A stretch of DNA of 64,000 nt from Triticum aestivum (GCF_018294505.1 NC_057808.1:352767114-352831113), one strand, 5' to 3'. Shown: positions 43,144 to 56,895, numbered from the stretch's first letter. Made by a program: numbers and translations. The notes: a model not told the origin generated them from the letters alone.

Positions 43144-44395
43144 ATGTACTCATGTGATCCTGTAATATGAAACGAGTTCATTTGTGCTATGCAATGCTTG
43201 TGAATTTAAAATATTACCTTCTGTGCGGCCGTTTATGAAATCTGAGAGTTGGCCAGTCGTCGGCTTCTGCCCCCATGTAACTAGTACTGAGCTGTTGGGG
43301 ATAAACCTGAGCACACTTTATCCCAATTTTGGGTCCTTCGAAGGAGGTGTTCAGCACAAGGAACCAGGCAATCGGACTATAAGGCTTTATCACTCTCACT
43401 TAGCCATAGAAGTCTACAATTTTAAATTTTGGCGAAGCCCCTAGTATTCGGAAGGCCGAATTTGGGGCGCTATATACGCCTAAGTCGGGCAAGGCCGACT
43501 CCTCGCCCGAAACGGAAAAAGTCTTTAACGACTTGAGACCTCTCGAACAGCGAACAGCTCTCGCCTTATCATGACAGTCAGTTTTCGGCTTTCTCTACTG
43601 AGGTGCTCGTCCGGAATAACCGGGACACAATCGCAGTAGTTCTCCCAGTGCTACCTTAGCCGATATTGCGGAACGTAAGGTACCAAAACATGGGAGCCGG
43701 GCAAACCCAACTATTGACCCAAGACATGATTCGGAGCTGATGCATATAGTGCTACAAGTTCGGGGTGCCGCACTGTCGAAAGTGTTCGGACTTCTCACGC
43801 CATATTTATGGGGTATACTAAAGCCCCTGGCGTATTGGGCGTACCAGAATGTACGGGTGCAATTTGTCGTAAATAAGCAGACAAGGAAAAAAGAAAGGGT
43901 GATGCAATAATAGACTAACACTATGCATTCTTATTAAATAATACATCGAAGCGTACGGATACAAGTAGTGCAATAAGCAAAAAATAGGACTATTTGACAT
44001 GTCCTATCCAAGGGCAAGCTGCGTATGGGTATTTAAAACAGGTATTTCGATCGTTATCAGAGACCACCTGGGGATTCCCTTGTGCCGCAGAGCTTCTTGC
44101 TTCCTTGGTATTTCCTTCCCGTAATGCGTCCAGCAATCAGACTGCTGGAAAGGGCTTCCAGAGAGTAAGGTCCTGAAAGAGAGAAAATGATAAAGGTATA
44201 CAGCCCCTGGGGCGGTTGAGACGCATTGTGGGACGTGCCCTCGACGTGTCCCCGCCTATGCCCATGGTATTTTTAGTGCGTAATTATGTACGCGCGGCAC
44301 AGATTTCGTCGCTATACTGGGACTAGGGCGGAGGCCGAATTGCTAGGCGAGCTTTGAACGTGCCAGGCGATCCTTTTGCAGGTTATTCCGGACTC
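43144..44395. other. Non-coding part of the inner gypsy between antisense gene and gag-pol remnant
   Basis: Homologous inversely to 36478-37455. Near 44200-44395 the minus strand still reads as a degenerate continuation of the protease linker (QFGLRPSPSIATKSVPR), with stops. Confidence 0.6.
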
Positions 44396-44400
44396 GCTTG
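44396..44400. repeat. TSD GCTTG of the Angela-like element (left)
   Basis: Repeated at 53145-53149. Confidence 0.95.
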
Positions 44401-46127
44401 TGTCGGAAATATGCCCTAGAGGCAATAATAAAATGGTTATTATTATATTTCCTTGTTCATGATAATTGTCTATTGTTCATGCTATAATTGTGTTATCCGG
44501 AAATTGTAATACATGTGTGAACACATAGACCATAACACGTCCCTAGTGAGCCTCTAGTTGACTAGCTCGTTGATCAATAGATGGTTACAGTTTCCTGACC
44601 ATGGACATTGGATGTCATTGATAACGGGATCACATCGTTAGGAGAATGATGTGATGGACAAGACCCAATCCTAAGCATAGCACTAGATCGTGTAGTTCGT
44701 TTGCTGAAGCTTTTCTAATGTCAAGTATCATTTCCTTAGACCATGAGATCGTGCAACTCCCGGATACCGTAGGAATGCTTTGGGTGTACCAAACGTCACA
44801 ACGTAACTGGGTGGCTATAAAGGTGCACTACAGGTATCTCCGAAAGTGTCTGTTGGGTTGGCTCGGATCGAGACTGGGATTTGTCACTCCGTATGACGGA
44901 GAGGTATCTCTGGGCCCACTCGGTATTGCATCATCATAATGAGCTCAATGTGACTAAGTAGTTAGTCACGGGATCATGCATTATGGAACGAGTAAAGTGA
45001 CTTGCCGGTAACAAGATTGAACGAGGTATTGGGATACCGACGATCGAATCTCGGGCAAGTAACGTACCGATTGACAAAGGGAATTGTATACGGGATTGCT
45101 TGAATCCTCGACATCGTGGTTCATCCGATGAGATCATCGTGGAACATGTGGGAGCCAACATGGGTATCCAGATCCCGCTGTTGGTTATTGGCTAGAGAGG
45201 TGTCTCGGTCATGTCTGCATGATTCCCGAACCCGTAGGGTCTACACACTTAAAGTTCGATGACGCTAGGGTTATAAGGAAGGTTTGTATGTGATTACCGA
45301 ATGTTGTTCGGAGTCCCGGATGAGATCCCGGACGTCACGAGGAGTTCCGGAATGGTCCGGAGGTAAAGATTTATATATGGGAAGTCACCATACGGTCACC
45401 AGAAATATTCGAGGGTATACCGGTATTGTACCGGGACCACCGGAGGGGTTCCGGGGGTCCACCGGGAGGGTCCACCTGCCCCGGAGGGCCTTATGGGCTG
45501 TAGGTGGAAGGGAACCAGCCCTTAGTGGGCTGGGCGCCAAACCCCTAGGGCCCATGCGCCTAGGGTTTGGGGGAAACCCTAAAGGGGGCGCCCCCCCCCC
45601 TTGCTTGGGGGGCAAGCCACCTCCCCCTTGGCCGCCCCCCCCCCCCCCCTCTAGATCCCATCTAGAGGGGCCGGGCCCCTTCCCCTTCTCCCTATAAATA
45701 GAGGGGTGAGGGGAGGGCTGCAGCACCACATCCAAGGCGCAGCCCCTCCCCTCCCCAACACCTCTCCTCCTCCGCGTGTGCTTGGCGAAGCCCTGCCGGA
45801 GAACTGTCACTCCACCACCACCACGCCGTCGTGCTGCTGTTGGAGCCTTCTTCCTCAACCTCTCCCCCTCCTTGCTGGATCAAGCCGTGGGAGATGTCAC
45901 CACTCCGTACGTGTGTTGAACGCGGAGGTGTCGTCCGTTCGGCGCTTGGATCATTGGTGATTTGGATCACGACGAGTATGATTCCATCAACCCCGTTCTC
46001 TTGAACGCTTCCGCTCGCGATCTACAAGGGTATGTAGATGCACTCCTCCCCTCTCATTGCTAGTAAACTCCATAGATTGATCTTGGTGATGCGTAGAAAA
46101 TTTTAATTTCTGCTACGATCCCCAACA
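44401..46127 (+). repeat. 5' LTR of the Angela-like element
   Basis: Starts TGTCGGAAATATGCCC (partner starts TGTTGG), ends CCCAACA. GC-rich leader after the TATA box. Confidence 0.95.
45693..45700 (+). promoter_or_regulatory. LTR TATA box
   Basis: TATAAATA in the 5' LTR about 430 bases before the LTR end; the same box is at 52709-52716 in the 3' LTR. Position fits the U3/R border of BARE/Angela elements. Confidence 0.7.
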
Positions 46128-47413
46128 GTGGCATCATGAGCTAGGTGTATGCGTAGTTTCTATGCACGAGTAGAACACAAGTTGTTGTGGGCGTTGATTT
46201 TGTCAATTTACTTGTCGTTACTAGTCTTATCTTGATTCGGCGGCATCATGGGATGAAGCGGCCCGGACCGACCTTACACGTACGCTTACGTGAGACAGGT
46301 TCCACCGACTGACATGCACTAGTTGCATAAGGTGGCTAGCGGGTGTCTGTCTCTCCCACTTTAGTCGGATCGGATTCGATGAAAAGGGTCCTTATGAAGG
46401 TTAAATAGAAATTGGCATATCACGTTGTGGTTTTGGCGTAGGTAAGAATCGTTCTTGCTAGAAACCTATAGCAGCCACGTAAAAGTTTGCAACAACAATT
46501 AGAGGACGTCTAACTTGTTTTTGCAGCAAGTGTCATGTGATGTGATATGGCCAGAAGGATGTGATGAATGATATATGTGATGTATGAGATTGATCATGTT
46601 CTTGTAATAGGAATCACGACTTGCATGTCGATGAGTATGACAACTGGCAGGAGCCTAGGAGTTGTCTTAATTTATTTATGACCTGCGTGTCAACTGAAAC
46701 GTCATGCAATTACTTTACTTTATTGCTAACCGTTAGCCATAGTAGTAGAAGTAATAATTGGCGAGACAACTTCATGAAGACACGATGATGGAGATCATGA
46801 TGATGGAGATCATGGTGTCATGCCGGTGACGATGATGAACATGGCGCCCCGAAGATGGAGATCAAAAGGAGCAAAATGATATTGGCCATATCATGTCACT
46901 ATTTGATTGCATGTGATGTTTATCATGTTTTACATCTTATTTGCTTAGAACGACGGTAGCATAAATAAGATGATCCCTTGCTAAAATTTCAAGAAAGTGT
47001 TCCCCCTAACTGTGCACCATTGCGAAGGTTCGTTGTTCCGAAGCACCACGTGATGATCGGGTGTGATAGGTTCTAACGTTCGCATACAACGGGTGTAAGC
47101 CAGATTTACACACGCAATACACTTAGGTTGACTTGACGAGCCTAGCATGTACATACATGGCCTCGGAACACAAGAGACCGAAAGGTCGAACATGAGTTGT
47201 ATAGCAGATACGATCAACATGAAGATGTTCACCGATGATGACTAGTCCGTCTCACGTGATGATCGGACACGGCCTAGTTGACTCGGATCATGTATCACTT
47301 AGATGACTAGAGGGATGTCTGTCTGAGTGGGAGTTCGTTAATAATTTGATTAGATGAACTTAATTATCATGAACTTAGTCTAAAAAATCTTTACAATATG
47401 TCTTGTAGATCAA
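46128..47413 (+). other. Angela untranslated leader
   Basis: PBS, then about 1.28 kb of non-coding leader with GATGATGGAGATCATG duplications (46788-46815). Long leaders are usual in this family. Confidence 0.8.
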
Positions 47414-50400
47414 ATGGCCCACGCTAATGTTGACCTCAACTTCAGCGTGTTCCTAGAGAAAACCAAGCTGAAAGACGATGGTAGCAACTACACGGACTGG
47501 GTCCGTAACCTGAGGATTATCCTCATAGCTACCAAGAAAGCATATGTCCTTGAAGCACCGCTAGGTGATGCACCTGTTTTCCCAGTAACTCAAGACGTTC
47601 TGAACGCCTGGCAGTCACGTAGTGATGATTACTCCCTGGTCCAGTGCGGCATGCTTTACAGCTTAGAACCGGGGCTCCAAAAGCGTTTTGAGCAGCACGG
47701 AGCATATGAGATGTTCCAAGAGATGAAAATGGTTTTCCAAGCTCATGCCCGGGTCGAGAGATATGAAGTCTCCGACAAGTTCTACAGTTGTAAGATGGAG
47801 GAGAATAGTTCCGTCAGCGAACACATACTCAAAATGTCTGGGTTGCACAACCGCTTGTCTCAGCTGGGAGTTAATCTCCCGGATGACGCGGTCGTTGACA
47901 GAATCCTTCAGTCGCTCCCACCTAGCTACAAGAGCTTTGTGATGAACTTCAATATGCAGGGGATGGAAAAGACCATTCCTGAGGTATATTCAATGCTGAA
48001 ATCAGCGGAGGTGGAGATCAAAAAGGAACATCAAGTGTTGATGGTGAATAAAACCACTAAGTTCAAGAAAGGCAAGGGTAAGAAGAACTTCAAGAAATAC
48101 GGCAAGGGAGTTGCCGCGCCCGGTAAGCAAGCTGCCGGGAAGAAGACAAAGAATGGACCCAAGCCTGAGACTGAGTGCTTTTATTGCAAGGGAAACGGTC
48201 ACTGGAAGCGGAACTGCCCCAAGTACTTAGCGGATAAGAAGGCCGGCAATACCAAAGGTATATGTGATATACATGTTATAGATGTGTACCTAACCAGCGC
48301 TCGTAGTAGCTCCTGGGTATTTGATACCGGTGCGGTTGCTCATATTTGTAACTCAAAGCAGGAGCTGCGGAATAAGCGGAGACTGGCGAAGGACGAGGTG
48401 ACGATGCGCGTCGGGAATGGTTCCAAGGTCGATGTGATCGTCGTCGGCACGCTACCTCTACATTTACCTACGGGACTAGTTTTAAACCTCAATAATTGTT
48501 ATTTAGTGCCAGCTTTGAGCATGAACATTGTATCTGGATCTCGTTTAATGCGAGATGGCTACTCATTTAAATCCGAGAATAATGGTTGTTCTATTTATAT
48601 GAGAGATATGTTTTATGGTCATGCCCCGCTGGTCAATGGTTTATTCTTAATGAATCTCGAACGTGATGTTACACATATTCATAGTGTGAATGCCAAGAAA
48701 TGTAAGGTTGATAATGATAGTCCCACATACTTGTGGCACTGCCGCCTTGGTCACATTGGTGTCAAACGCATGAAGAAACTCCATGCAGATGGACTTTTGG
48801 AGTCTCTTGATTATGAATCATTTGACACGTGCGAACCATGCCTCATGGGCAAAATGACCAAGACTCCGTTCTCCGGAACAGTGGAGCGAGCAACCAACTT
48901 ACTGGAAATCATGCATACTGATGTGTGCGGTCCAATGAGCGTTGAGGCTCGCGGTGTCTATCATTATGTTCTCACCCTCACTGATGACTTGAGTAGATAT
49001 GGGTATGTCTACTTAATGAAACACAAGTCTGAGACCTTTGAAAAGTTCAAGGAATTTCAGAGTGAGGTTGAGAATCAACGTGACAGGAAAATAAAGTTCT
49101 TACGATCAGATTGTGGAGGGGGATATTTGAGTCACGAATTTGGCACACACTTAAGGAAATGTGGAATTGTTTCACAACTCACGCCGCCTGGAGCACCACA
49201 GCGTAATGGTGTGTCCAAACGTCGTAATCGCACTCTATTGGATATGGTGCGATCTATGATGTCTCTTAACGATCTACCGCTATCATTCTGGGGTTATGCT
49301 TTAGAGACTGCCGCATTCACTTTAAATAGGGCTCCGTCGAAATCCGTTGAGACGACACCGTATGAATTATGGTTTGGAAAGAAACCTAAGCTGTCGTTTC
49401 TTAAAGTTTGGGGATGCGATGCTTATGTCAAGAAACTTCAACCTGAAAAGCTCGAACCCAAGTCGGAAAAATGCGTCTTCATAGGATACCCTAAGGAAAC
49501 CATTGGGTATACCTTCTACCTCAGATCCGAAGGCAAGATCTTCATTGCCAAGAACGGGTCCTTTCTGGAGAAAGAGTTTCTCTCGAAAGAAGTAAGTGGG
49601 AGGAAAGTGGAACTTGATGAGATGACCCCTCTCGAACCAGAAAGTAGCGCAGCACAAGAAAATGTTTCTGTGGTGCCTGCACCGACTAGAGAGGAAGTTA
49701 ATGATGACGATCATGATCAAGTTACCACTGAACTTCGTAGGTCCACAAGGACACGTTCCGCACCAGAGTGGTACGGCAACCCTGTCCTGGAAATCATGTT
49801 GTTGGACAACGGTGAACCTTCGAACTATGAAGAAGCAATGGCGGGTCCAGATTCCAACAAATGGCTTGAAGCCATGCAATCCGAGATAGGATCCATGTAT
49901 GAAAACAAAGTGTGGACTTTGATAGACTTGCCCGATGATCGGCGAGCGATAGAAAATAAATGGATCTTTAAGAAGAAGACGGGCACGGATGGAAATGTTA
50001 CCATCTATAAAGCTCGACTTGTCGCTAAGGGTTATCGACAAGTTCAAGGAGTTGACTACGATGAGACCTTCTCACCCGTAGCGAAGCTGAAGTCCGTCCG
50101 AATCATGTTAGCAATTGCCGCATTCTACGATTATGAAATATGGCAAATGGACGTCAAAACGGCATTCCTTAACGGCTTCCTTAAGGAAGAATTATATATG
50201 ATGCAGCCGGAAGGTTTTGTCGATCCTAAGAATGCTGACAAAGTATGCAAGCTCCAGCGCTCAATCTATGGGCTGGTGCAGGCATCTCGGAGTTGGAACA
50301 TTCGCTTTGATGAGATGATCAAAGCGTTTGGGTTTACACAGACTTATGGAGAAGCCTGTGTTTACAAGAAAGTGAGTGGGAGCTCTGTAGCATTTCTCAT

Positions 50401-51387
50401 ATTATATGTGGATGACATACTATTGATGGGAAATGATATAGAATTCTTGGAAAGTATAAAGGCCTACTTGAATAAGTGTTTTTCAATGAAGGACCTTGGA
50501 GAAGCTGCTTACATATTAGGCATCAAGATCTATAGAGATAGATCGAGACGCCTCATAGGTCTTTCACAAAGCACATACCTTGACAAGATATTGAAGAAGT
50601 TCAATATGGATCAGTCCAAGAAGGGGTTCTTGCCTGTATTGCAAGGTGTGAGATTGAGCACGGCTCAATGCCCGACCACGGCAGAAGATAGAGAAAAGAT
50701 GAGTGTCGTCCCCTATGCCTCGGCCATAGGGTCTATTATGTATGCCATGCTGTGTACCAGACCTGATGTAAACCTTGCCGTAAGTTTGGTAGGAAGGTAC
50801 CAAAGTAATCCCGGCATGGAACACTGGACAGCGGTCAAGAACATCCTGAAGTACCTGAAAAGGACTAAGGATATGTTTCTCGTTTATGGAGGTGACGAAG
50901 AGCTCGTCGTAAAGGTTACGTCGATGCTAGCTTCGACACAGATCTGGATGACTCTAAGTCACAAACCGGATACGTGTATATTTTGAATGGTGGGGCAGTC
51001 AGCTGGTGCAGTTGCAAGCAAAGCGTCGTGGCGGGATCTACATGTGAAGCGGAGTACATGGCAGCCTCGGAGGCAGCACATGAAGCAATCTGGATGAAGG
51101 AGTTCATTGCCGACCTAGGAGTTATTCCCAATGCATCGGGGCCGATGACTCTCTTCTGTGACAACACTGGAGCTATTGCCCTTGCCAAGGAGCCCAGGTT
51201 TCACAAGAAGACCAGGCACATCAAGCGTCGCTTCAAATCCATTCGTGAAAATGTTCAAAATGGAGACATAGATATTTGTAAAGTACATACGGATTTGAAT
51301 GTCGCAGATCCGTTGACTAAACCTCTTCCACGGGAAAAACATGATCAACACCAGAACTCTATGGGTGTAGGATTCATCACAATGTAA
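47414..51387 (+). pseudogene. Angela gag-pol polyprotein (frameshifted, integrase site changed)
   Basis: The first frame runs 47414-50986. Order: gag; CCHC knuckle CFYCKGNGHWKRNC (about residue 255); protease WVFDTGAVAHIC (about 301); HHCC integrase zinc part LWHCRLGH...CEPC (about 440-475); integrase core with Asp at 503 (HTDVCGP), Asp at 566 (RSDCGGG) and Lys at 602 (NGVSKRRN), where Glu is expected in D,D-35-E; RT with QMDVKTAFLNG (about 910) and YVDD (about 998). A one-base deletion near 50914 ends the frame early. The RNase H domain (YVDAS, CEAEYMAASEA, CDNTGAI) continues in the next frame to 51387. Integration in cis is therefore abolished. Confidence 0.9.
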
Positions 51388-51419
51388 CTAGATTATTGAC
51401 TCTAGTGCAAGTGGGAGAC

Positions 51420-53144
51420 TGTTGGAAATATGCCCTAGAGGCAATAATAAAATGGTTATTATTATATTTCCTTGTTCATGATAATTGTCTATTGTTCATG
51501 CTATAATTGTGTTATCCAGAAATCGTAATACATGTGTGAACACATAGACCATAAGACGTCCCTAGTGAGCCTCTAGTTGACTAGCTCGTTGATCAATAGA
51601 TGGTTATAGTTTCCTGACCATGGACATTGGATGTCATTGATAACGGGATCACATCATTAGGAGAATGATGTGATGGACAAGACCCAATCCTAAGCATAGC
51701 ACTAGATCGTGTAGTTCGTTTGCTGAAGCTTTTCTAATGTCAAGTATCATTTCCTTAGACCATGAGATCGTGCAACTCCCGAATACCGTAGGATTCTTTG
51801 GGTGTACCAAACGTCACAACGTAACTGGGTGGCTATAAAGGTGCACTACAGGTATCTCCGAAAGTGTCTGTTGGGTTGGCTCGGATCGAGACTGGGATTT
51901 GTCACTCCGTATGACGGAGAGGTATCTCTGGGCCCACTCGGTATTGCATCATCATAATTAGCTCAATGTGACTAAGTAGTTAGTCACGGGATCATGCATT
52001 ACGGAACAAGTAAAGTGACTTGCCGGTAATGAGATTGAACGAGGTATTGGGATACCGACGATCGAATCTCGGGCAAGTAACGTACCGATTGACAAAGGGA
52101 ATTGTATACGGGATTGCTTGAATCCTCGACATCGTGGTTCATCCGATGAGATCATCGTGGAACATGTGGGAGCCAACATGGGTATCCAGATCCTGCTGTT
52201 GGTTATTGGCTAGAGAGGTGTCTTGGTCATGTCTTCATGATTCCCGAACCCGTAGGGTCTACACACTTAAGGTTCGATGACGCTAGGGTTATAAGGAAGG
52301 TTTGTATGTGATTACCGAATGTTGTTCGGAGTCCCGGATGAGATCCCGGACGTCACGAGGAGTTCCGGAATGGTCCGGAGGTAAAGATTTATATATGGGA
52401 AGTCACCATACGGTCACCAGAAATATTCGGGGGTATACCGGTATTGTATAGGGACCACCGGAGGGGTTCCGGGGGTCCACCGGGAGGGTCCACCTGCCTC
52501 CGGAGGGCCTTATGGGCTGTAGGTGGAAGGGAACCAACCCTTAGTGGGCTGGGCGCCAACCCCCCCTAGGGCCCATGTGCCTAGGGTTTGGGGGAAACCC
52601 TAAAGGGGGCGCCCCCCCCCCTTGCTTGGGGGGCAAGCCACCTCCCCCTTGGCCGCCGCCCCCCCTCTAGATCCCATCTAGAGGGGCCGGCCCCCTTCCC
52701 CTTCTCCCTATAAATAGAGGGGTGAGGGGAGGGCTGCAACACCACATCCAAGGCGCAGCCCCTCCCCTCCCCAACACCTCTCCTCCTTCGCGTGTGCTTG
52801 GCGAAGCCCTGCCGGAGAACTGTCACTCCACCACCACCACGCCGTCGTGCTGCTGTTGGAGCCTTATTCCTCAACCTCTTCCTCCTCCTTGATAGATCAA
52901 GGCGTGGGAGACGTCACCGCTCCGTACGTGTGTTGAACGCCGAGGTGTCGTCCGTTCGGCGCTTGGATCATCGGTGATTTGGATCACGACGAGTACGACT
53001 CCATCAACCCCGTTCTCTTGAAAGCTTCCGCTCGCGATCTACAAGGGTATGTAGATGCACTCCTCCCCTCTCGTTGCTAGTAAACTCCATAGATTGATCT
53101 TGGTGATGCGTAGAAAATTTTAATTTCTGCTACGATCCACAACA
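51420..53144 (+). repeat. 3' LTR of the Angela-like element
   Basis: Starts TGTTGGAAATATGCCC, ends CCACAACA, followed by the TSD. Confidence 0.95.
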
Positions 53145-53149
53145 GCTTG
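53145..53149. repeat. TSD GCTTG of the Angela-like element (right)
   Basis: Matches 44396-44400. Confidence 0.95.
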
Positions 53150-56100
53150 AAGGTGTCCGGGGGATTTATCGCCGAATTGGCGGTTTGCCTTAAAAGGCTG
53201 CTTTGTGCTTCTGCTGCGAGGGCCGCAGTGTGCTCCTCCGTGCAGAGCGAGCGTTCAGTGTTTCCATTGACTGTTATAACTCCGTGAGGTCCTCGCATTT
53301 TGAGCTTGAGGTATGCATAATGCGGTACCGCATTGAATCTGGCAAATGCGGTTCGCCCGAGCAGTGCGTGATAGTCACTGCGGAACGGGACAATATCGAA
53401 GATTAGCTCCTCGCTTCAGAAGTTGTTCGGAGATCCAAAGACCACTTCCAGTGTGATTGAGCCCGTGCAACGGGCTTCTACACCTGGGATGACACCTTTA
53501 AAGGTGGTTTTAGTGGGTTTGATCCTCGAGGGGTCTATACCCATTTTGCGCACTGTATCCTGATAAAGCAGGTTCAGGCTGCTGCCACCGTCCATAAGGA
53601 CTCGGGTGAGGTGAAATCTGTCAATGATGGGATCAAGGACCAATGCGGCAGAACCGCCATGACAGATACTAGTGGGTGGTCCCTGCGATCAAAAGTGATC
53701 GGACAAAAAGACCACGGGTTGAACTTTGGGGCGACTGGCTCCATCGCATAGACGTCCCTCAGTGCACGCTTCCGTTCCCTCTTGGGAATATGGGTTGCGT
53801 ATATCATGTTCACCGTTTTCACTTGGGGAGGAAATTTCTTCTGTCCTCCTGTGTTCGGCGGCCGGGGCTCCTCCTCATCGTCGCTATGCAGCCCCTTTTC
53901 CTTGTTTTTGGTATTCAATTTGCCGGCCTGCTTGAACACCCAGCATTCTCTGTTGGTGTGATTGGCTGGCTTATCGGGGGTGCCGTGAATTTGACACGAG
54001 CGATCGAGTATGCGGTCCAAACTGGACAGGCCCGGGTTGCTTCTTTTGAATGGCTTCTTCCGCTGACCGGATTTAGAGCCACTGAATCCGGCATTGACTG
54101 TCGTGTCTTCGGCGTTGTCACCGTTGTTGCGGCACTTGTGTCTGTTACGACGTGGTCTGCCGTTACTATCTTTGGCATCTGAACTGCCATGACTTCTTGA
54201 TGTGTTGTTGCTGCGAGCCAGCCAGCTATCCTCGCCCACGCAAAAGCGGGTCATGAGTGTCGTGAGTGCTGCCATAGACTTTGGCTTCTCCTGGCCGAGG
54301 TGCCGGGCGAGCCACTCATCACGGATATTATGCTTAAATGCCGCTAAGGCTTCTGCATCCGGACAGTCGACAATTTGGTTCTTCTTAGTGAGGAACCGGG
54401 TCCAGAATTTCCTGGCCGATTCCCCTGGTTGCTGAGTTATATGACTCAAGTCATCAGCATCTGGTGGTCGCACATAAGTGCCTTGGAAGTTGTCAAGGAA
54501 TGCATCTTCCAAATCCTCCCAACTGCCAATGGAGTTTGCTGGCAAGCTATTCAGCCAATGCCGAGCTGGTCCTTTGAGTTTTAGTGGGAGGTACTTGATG
54601 GCATGTAGATCATCACCGCGAGCCATGTGGATGTGGAGGAGGAAATCCTCGATCCATACCGCGGGGTATGTTGTACCATCATATGATTCAATGTTTACGA
54701 GTTTAAAACCCTCTGGGAATTCGTGATCCATTACTTCATCAGTGAAGCATAGGGGGTGTGCAGTGCCTCTGAGCCGGGCTATATCACGACGCAGTTCATA
54801 CGAGTCTTGTCTGCTGTATTCGGCCCGGACGGATTTGCTTTTAGTATATCCGGCGTGACGGTCATCGTCCCGCGTTGGGGCGCGCCCCCGTGATCCGTAG
54901 ATCGATCTCGCATGTCCTGCTTTGTTTTCCAATACATCTCGCAGGTCCCGCGTGTTGCCCCGGGCCTTGGTATTTTTGTTTGAATGGCGGCGGGGTGCGG
55001 GCTGGACTTCGGGCTGGTATGCCCCTCTGTCTCGGCCACGAGGTGGCCGATCAGCCGCATCATACGCTGGTGATGTAGGTTTCAATGCTTCATCCTCGAG
55101 TTGGGGTAGCAACCTGCACTTTGGGTAACTCTTGGTTGGGCGCTCGAGTTCGTATTCCTCGGCCGCCAGGACTTCAGTCCATCTATCCGCTAGCAGATCT
55201 TGATCAGCTCGAAGCTGTTGTTGCTTTTTCTTCAGGCTGTTTGTTGTGGCTATAAGCCGGCGCTTAAAGCGCTCCTGGTCGACGGGATCCTCAGGCACGA
55301 TAAATTCTTCGTCGCCGAGGCTCACTTCGTCTTCGGAGAGAGGCATGTAATTGTCATCCTCTGATTCTCCGTCTGCTGCCTGTTCTGGAGGGCTAGCTTG
55401 TTCATCCTCCCGCTCGAGATCTGGCTGGAGGGGATTGTCGTCGTCTTCGGCACTATCCGGAGCGTTATTGTCTCTTGGGCCGGTATCGCTGCTATGGCGG
55501 GACTTAGAGCGGCGCCGCTGACGATGGTGCTTGGATTGCTTCTTGGAGGGATTATCCTCCATTGTCTTATCGCCATCGCCTTCTTTGGGGGTGTCCACCA
55601 TGTATATAACATATGATGAGGTGGCAATCCAGTGCCCTGTGGGCGGTGGTTCCTGTTCGTCTCCTGCATCATCGTCCATACCGTCGACGTCTTCGGAGCC
55701 GAAATCGAGCATGTCGGTTAAATCGTCGACAGTGGCTACTAAGTGGGTGGTGGGTGGGGAGCGAATTTCTTCGTCGTCCGCATCCCATTCTAGACGGACA
55801 TAGTTCGGCCAAGGTTCTCCTGACAAGGAGAGAGACCTTAATGAATTTAGCACATCGCCAAAAGGCGAGTGCTGAAAGATATCCGCGGAGGTGACCTCCA
55901 TGATCGGCGCCCAATCAGATTCGATAGGCATGGACGCAGGCGGTTCGGGGCCTGTGGCCGGGGATGAATCCGAGGATCCGACGACACAGGTCTCATAGGG
56001 GGTGAAGTCAGTATTCGGCTCTATCGCCGCTGAGTGTGTGGCCTCCGAGGTGGGGTCCATCCACCTGTCCTCGGACGGCGTACTCGACTCCGGATCTAGG

Positions 56101-56402
56101 GCCGGAGTAGGCATAGGTGTGATCTCCCGAACACCGTCCGACGGCAGAGTTAAGTCGTGCTCGTCGTGACTGTGCGGCGCACCTGACATGTGCTCGAATC
56201 CGTCGAAGATCAAGTCTCCGCGGATGTTGGCAGTATAGTTCAAGTTTTTGAACCTGACCTGATGGCCAGGGGCGTAGCTCTCGATCTGCTCCAGATGGCC
56301 AAGTGAGTTGGCCCGCAGTGCGAAGCCGCCGAACACAAAGATCTGTCCGGGGAGGAAAACCTCACCCTGGATCGCATCGTTGCCAATGATCGGAGGGGCC
56401 AT
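53145..56402 (-). pseudogene. Inner gypsy gag and protease (frameshifted)
   Basis: The gag frame runs from ATG 56402 to 53574 (about 942 residues; open back to 56423). An acidic, Pro/Ser-rich N-terminal half leads to a Retrotrans_gag domain at about residues 575-730 (FLLHIHMARGDDLHAIKYLP, ARHWLNSLPANSI, GSWEDLEDAFLDNFQGTY) and a Cys/His motif CQIHGTPDKPANHTNRECW. A one-base shift near 53640 moves into the protease frame (LMDGGSSLNLLY, then GIDPSRIKP), which hits TGA at 53419-53421 region where CGA is expected. The linker (YHALLGRTAFARFNAVPHY, GVITVNGNTERS) continues to the Angela insertion. RT should follow but is absent on the other side. Confidence 0.8.
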
Positions 56403-56449
56403 CAAACCTTGTGGTGACAGCACAGTGGAACTCTCAATGAAAGCACCAA

Positions 56450-56895
56450 TGTCGGTGTCAAAACCGGCTGCGTCTAAGGCGGATGGTAACAGGAGGCGGG
56501 GGACACGATGTTTACCCAGGTTCGGGCCCTCTCGATGGAGGTAATACCCTACTTCCTGCTTGATTGATCTTGATGATATGAGTATTACAAGAGTTGATCT
56601 ACCACGAGATCGTAGAGGCTAAACCCTAGAAGCTAGCCTATGGTATGATTGTTGTTGTTGTCCTACGGACTAAACCCTCCGATTTATATAGACACCGGAA
56701 GGGGCTAGGGTTACACAGAGTCGGTTACAAGGGAGGAGATCTACATATCCGTATTGCCAAGCTTGCCTTCCATGCCAAGGAGAGTCCCATCCAGACACGG
56801 GACGAAGTCTTCAATCTTGTATCTTCATAGTCCAACAGTCCGGCCAAAGGATATAGTTCGGCTGTCCGAGGACCCCCTAATCCAGGACTCCCTCA
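56450..56895 (-). repeat. 5' LTR of the inner gypsy
   Basis: Same as 39040-39509 apart from scattered changes and a deletion of about 25 bases near 56465. Gag starts about 48 bases inside it. Confidence 0.93.

Larger units (their letters stand above)
44401..53144 (+). mobile_element. Angela/WIS-like copia retrotransposon, full length
   Basis: 8.7 kb, LTRs 44401-46127 and 51420-53144, TSD GCTTG, PBS region GTGGCATCATGAGC directly after the 5' LTR and PPT GCAAGTGGGAGAC before the 3' LTR. One polyprotein frame, damaged by a frameshift and a missense change in the integrase catalytic site. The LTRs differ by scattered substitutions (a few dozen by eye over 1.7 kb), so it is the youngest layer of the nest. 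Confidence 0.95.
39040..56895 (-). mobile_element. Inner gypsy element: gag-protease plus antisense gene, no RT or integrase
   Basis: LTRs 56450-56895 (5', 446 bp) and 39040-39509 (3', 470 bp), 5-bp TSD GCGGG, PPT at 39510-39521. Without the Angela insertion it is about 9.1 kb. Sense (minus) order: gag, protease and its downstream linker to the insertion point at 53145, then a short remnant of the same reading (RVRNNLQKDRLA..., 44400 leftward), non-coding DNA, and the antisense (plus) gene 40061-43143 before the 3' LTR. No RT, RNase H or integrase motif is present, so it is non-autonomous. Confidence 0.88.

Noticed and set aside
45385..45858. Gly/Pro-rich minus-strand frame in the Angela LTR
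   Set aside because: It lies in GC-rich LTR leader sequence; the second LTR does not keep the frame at the same length.
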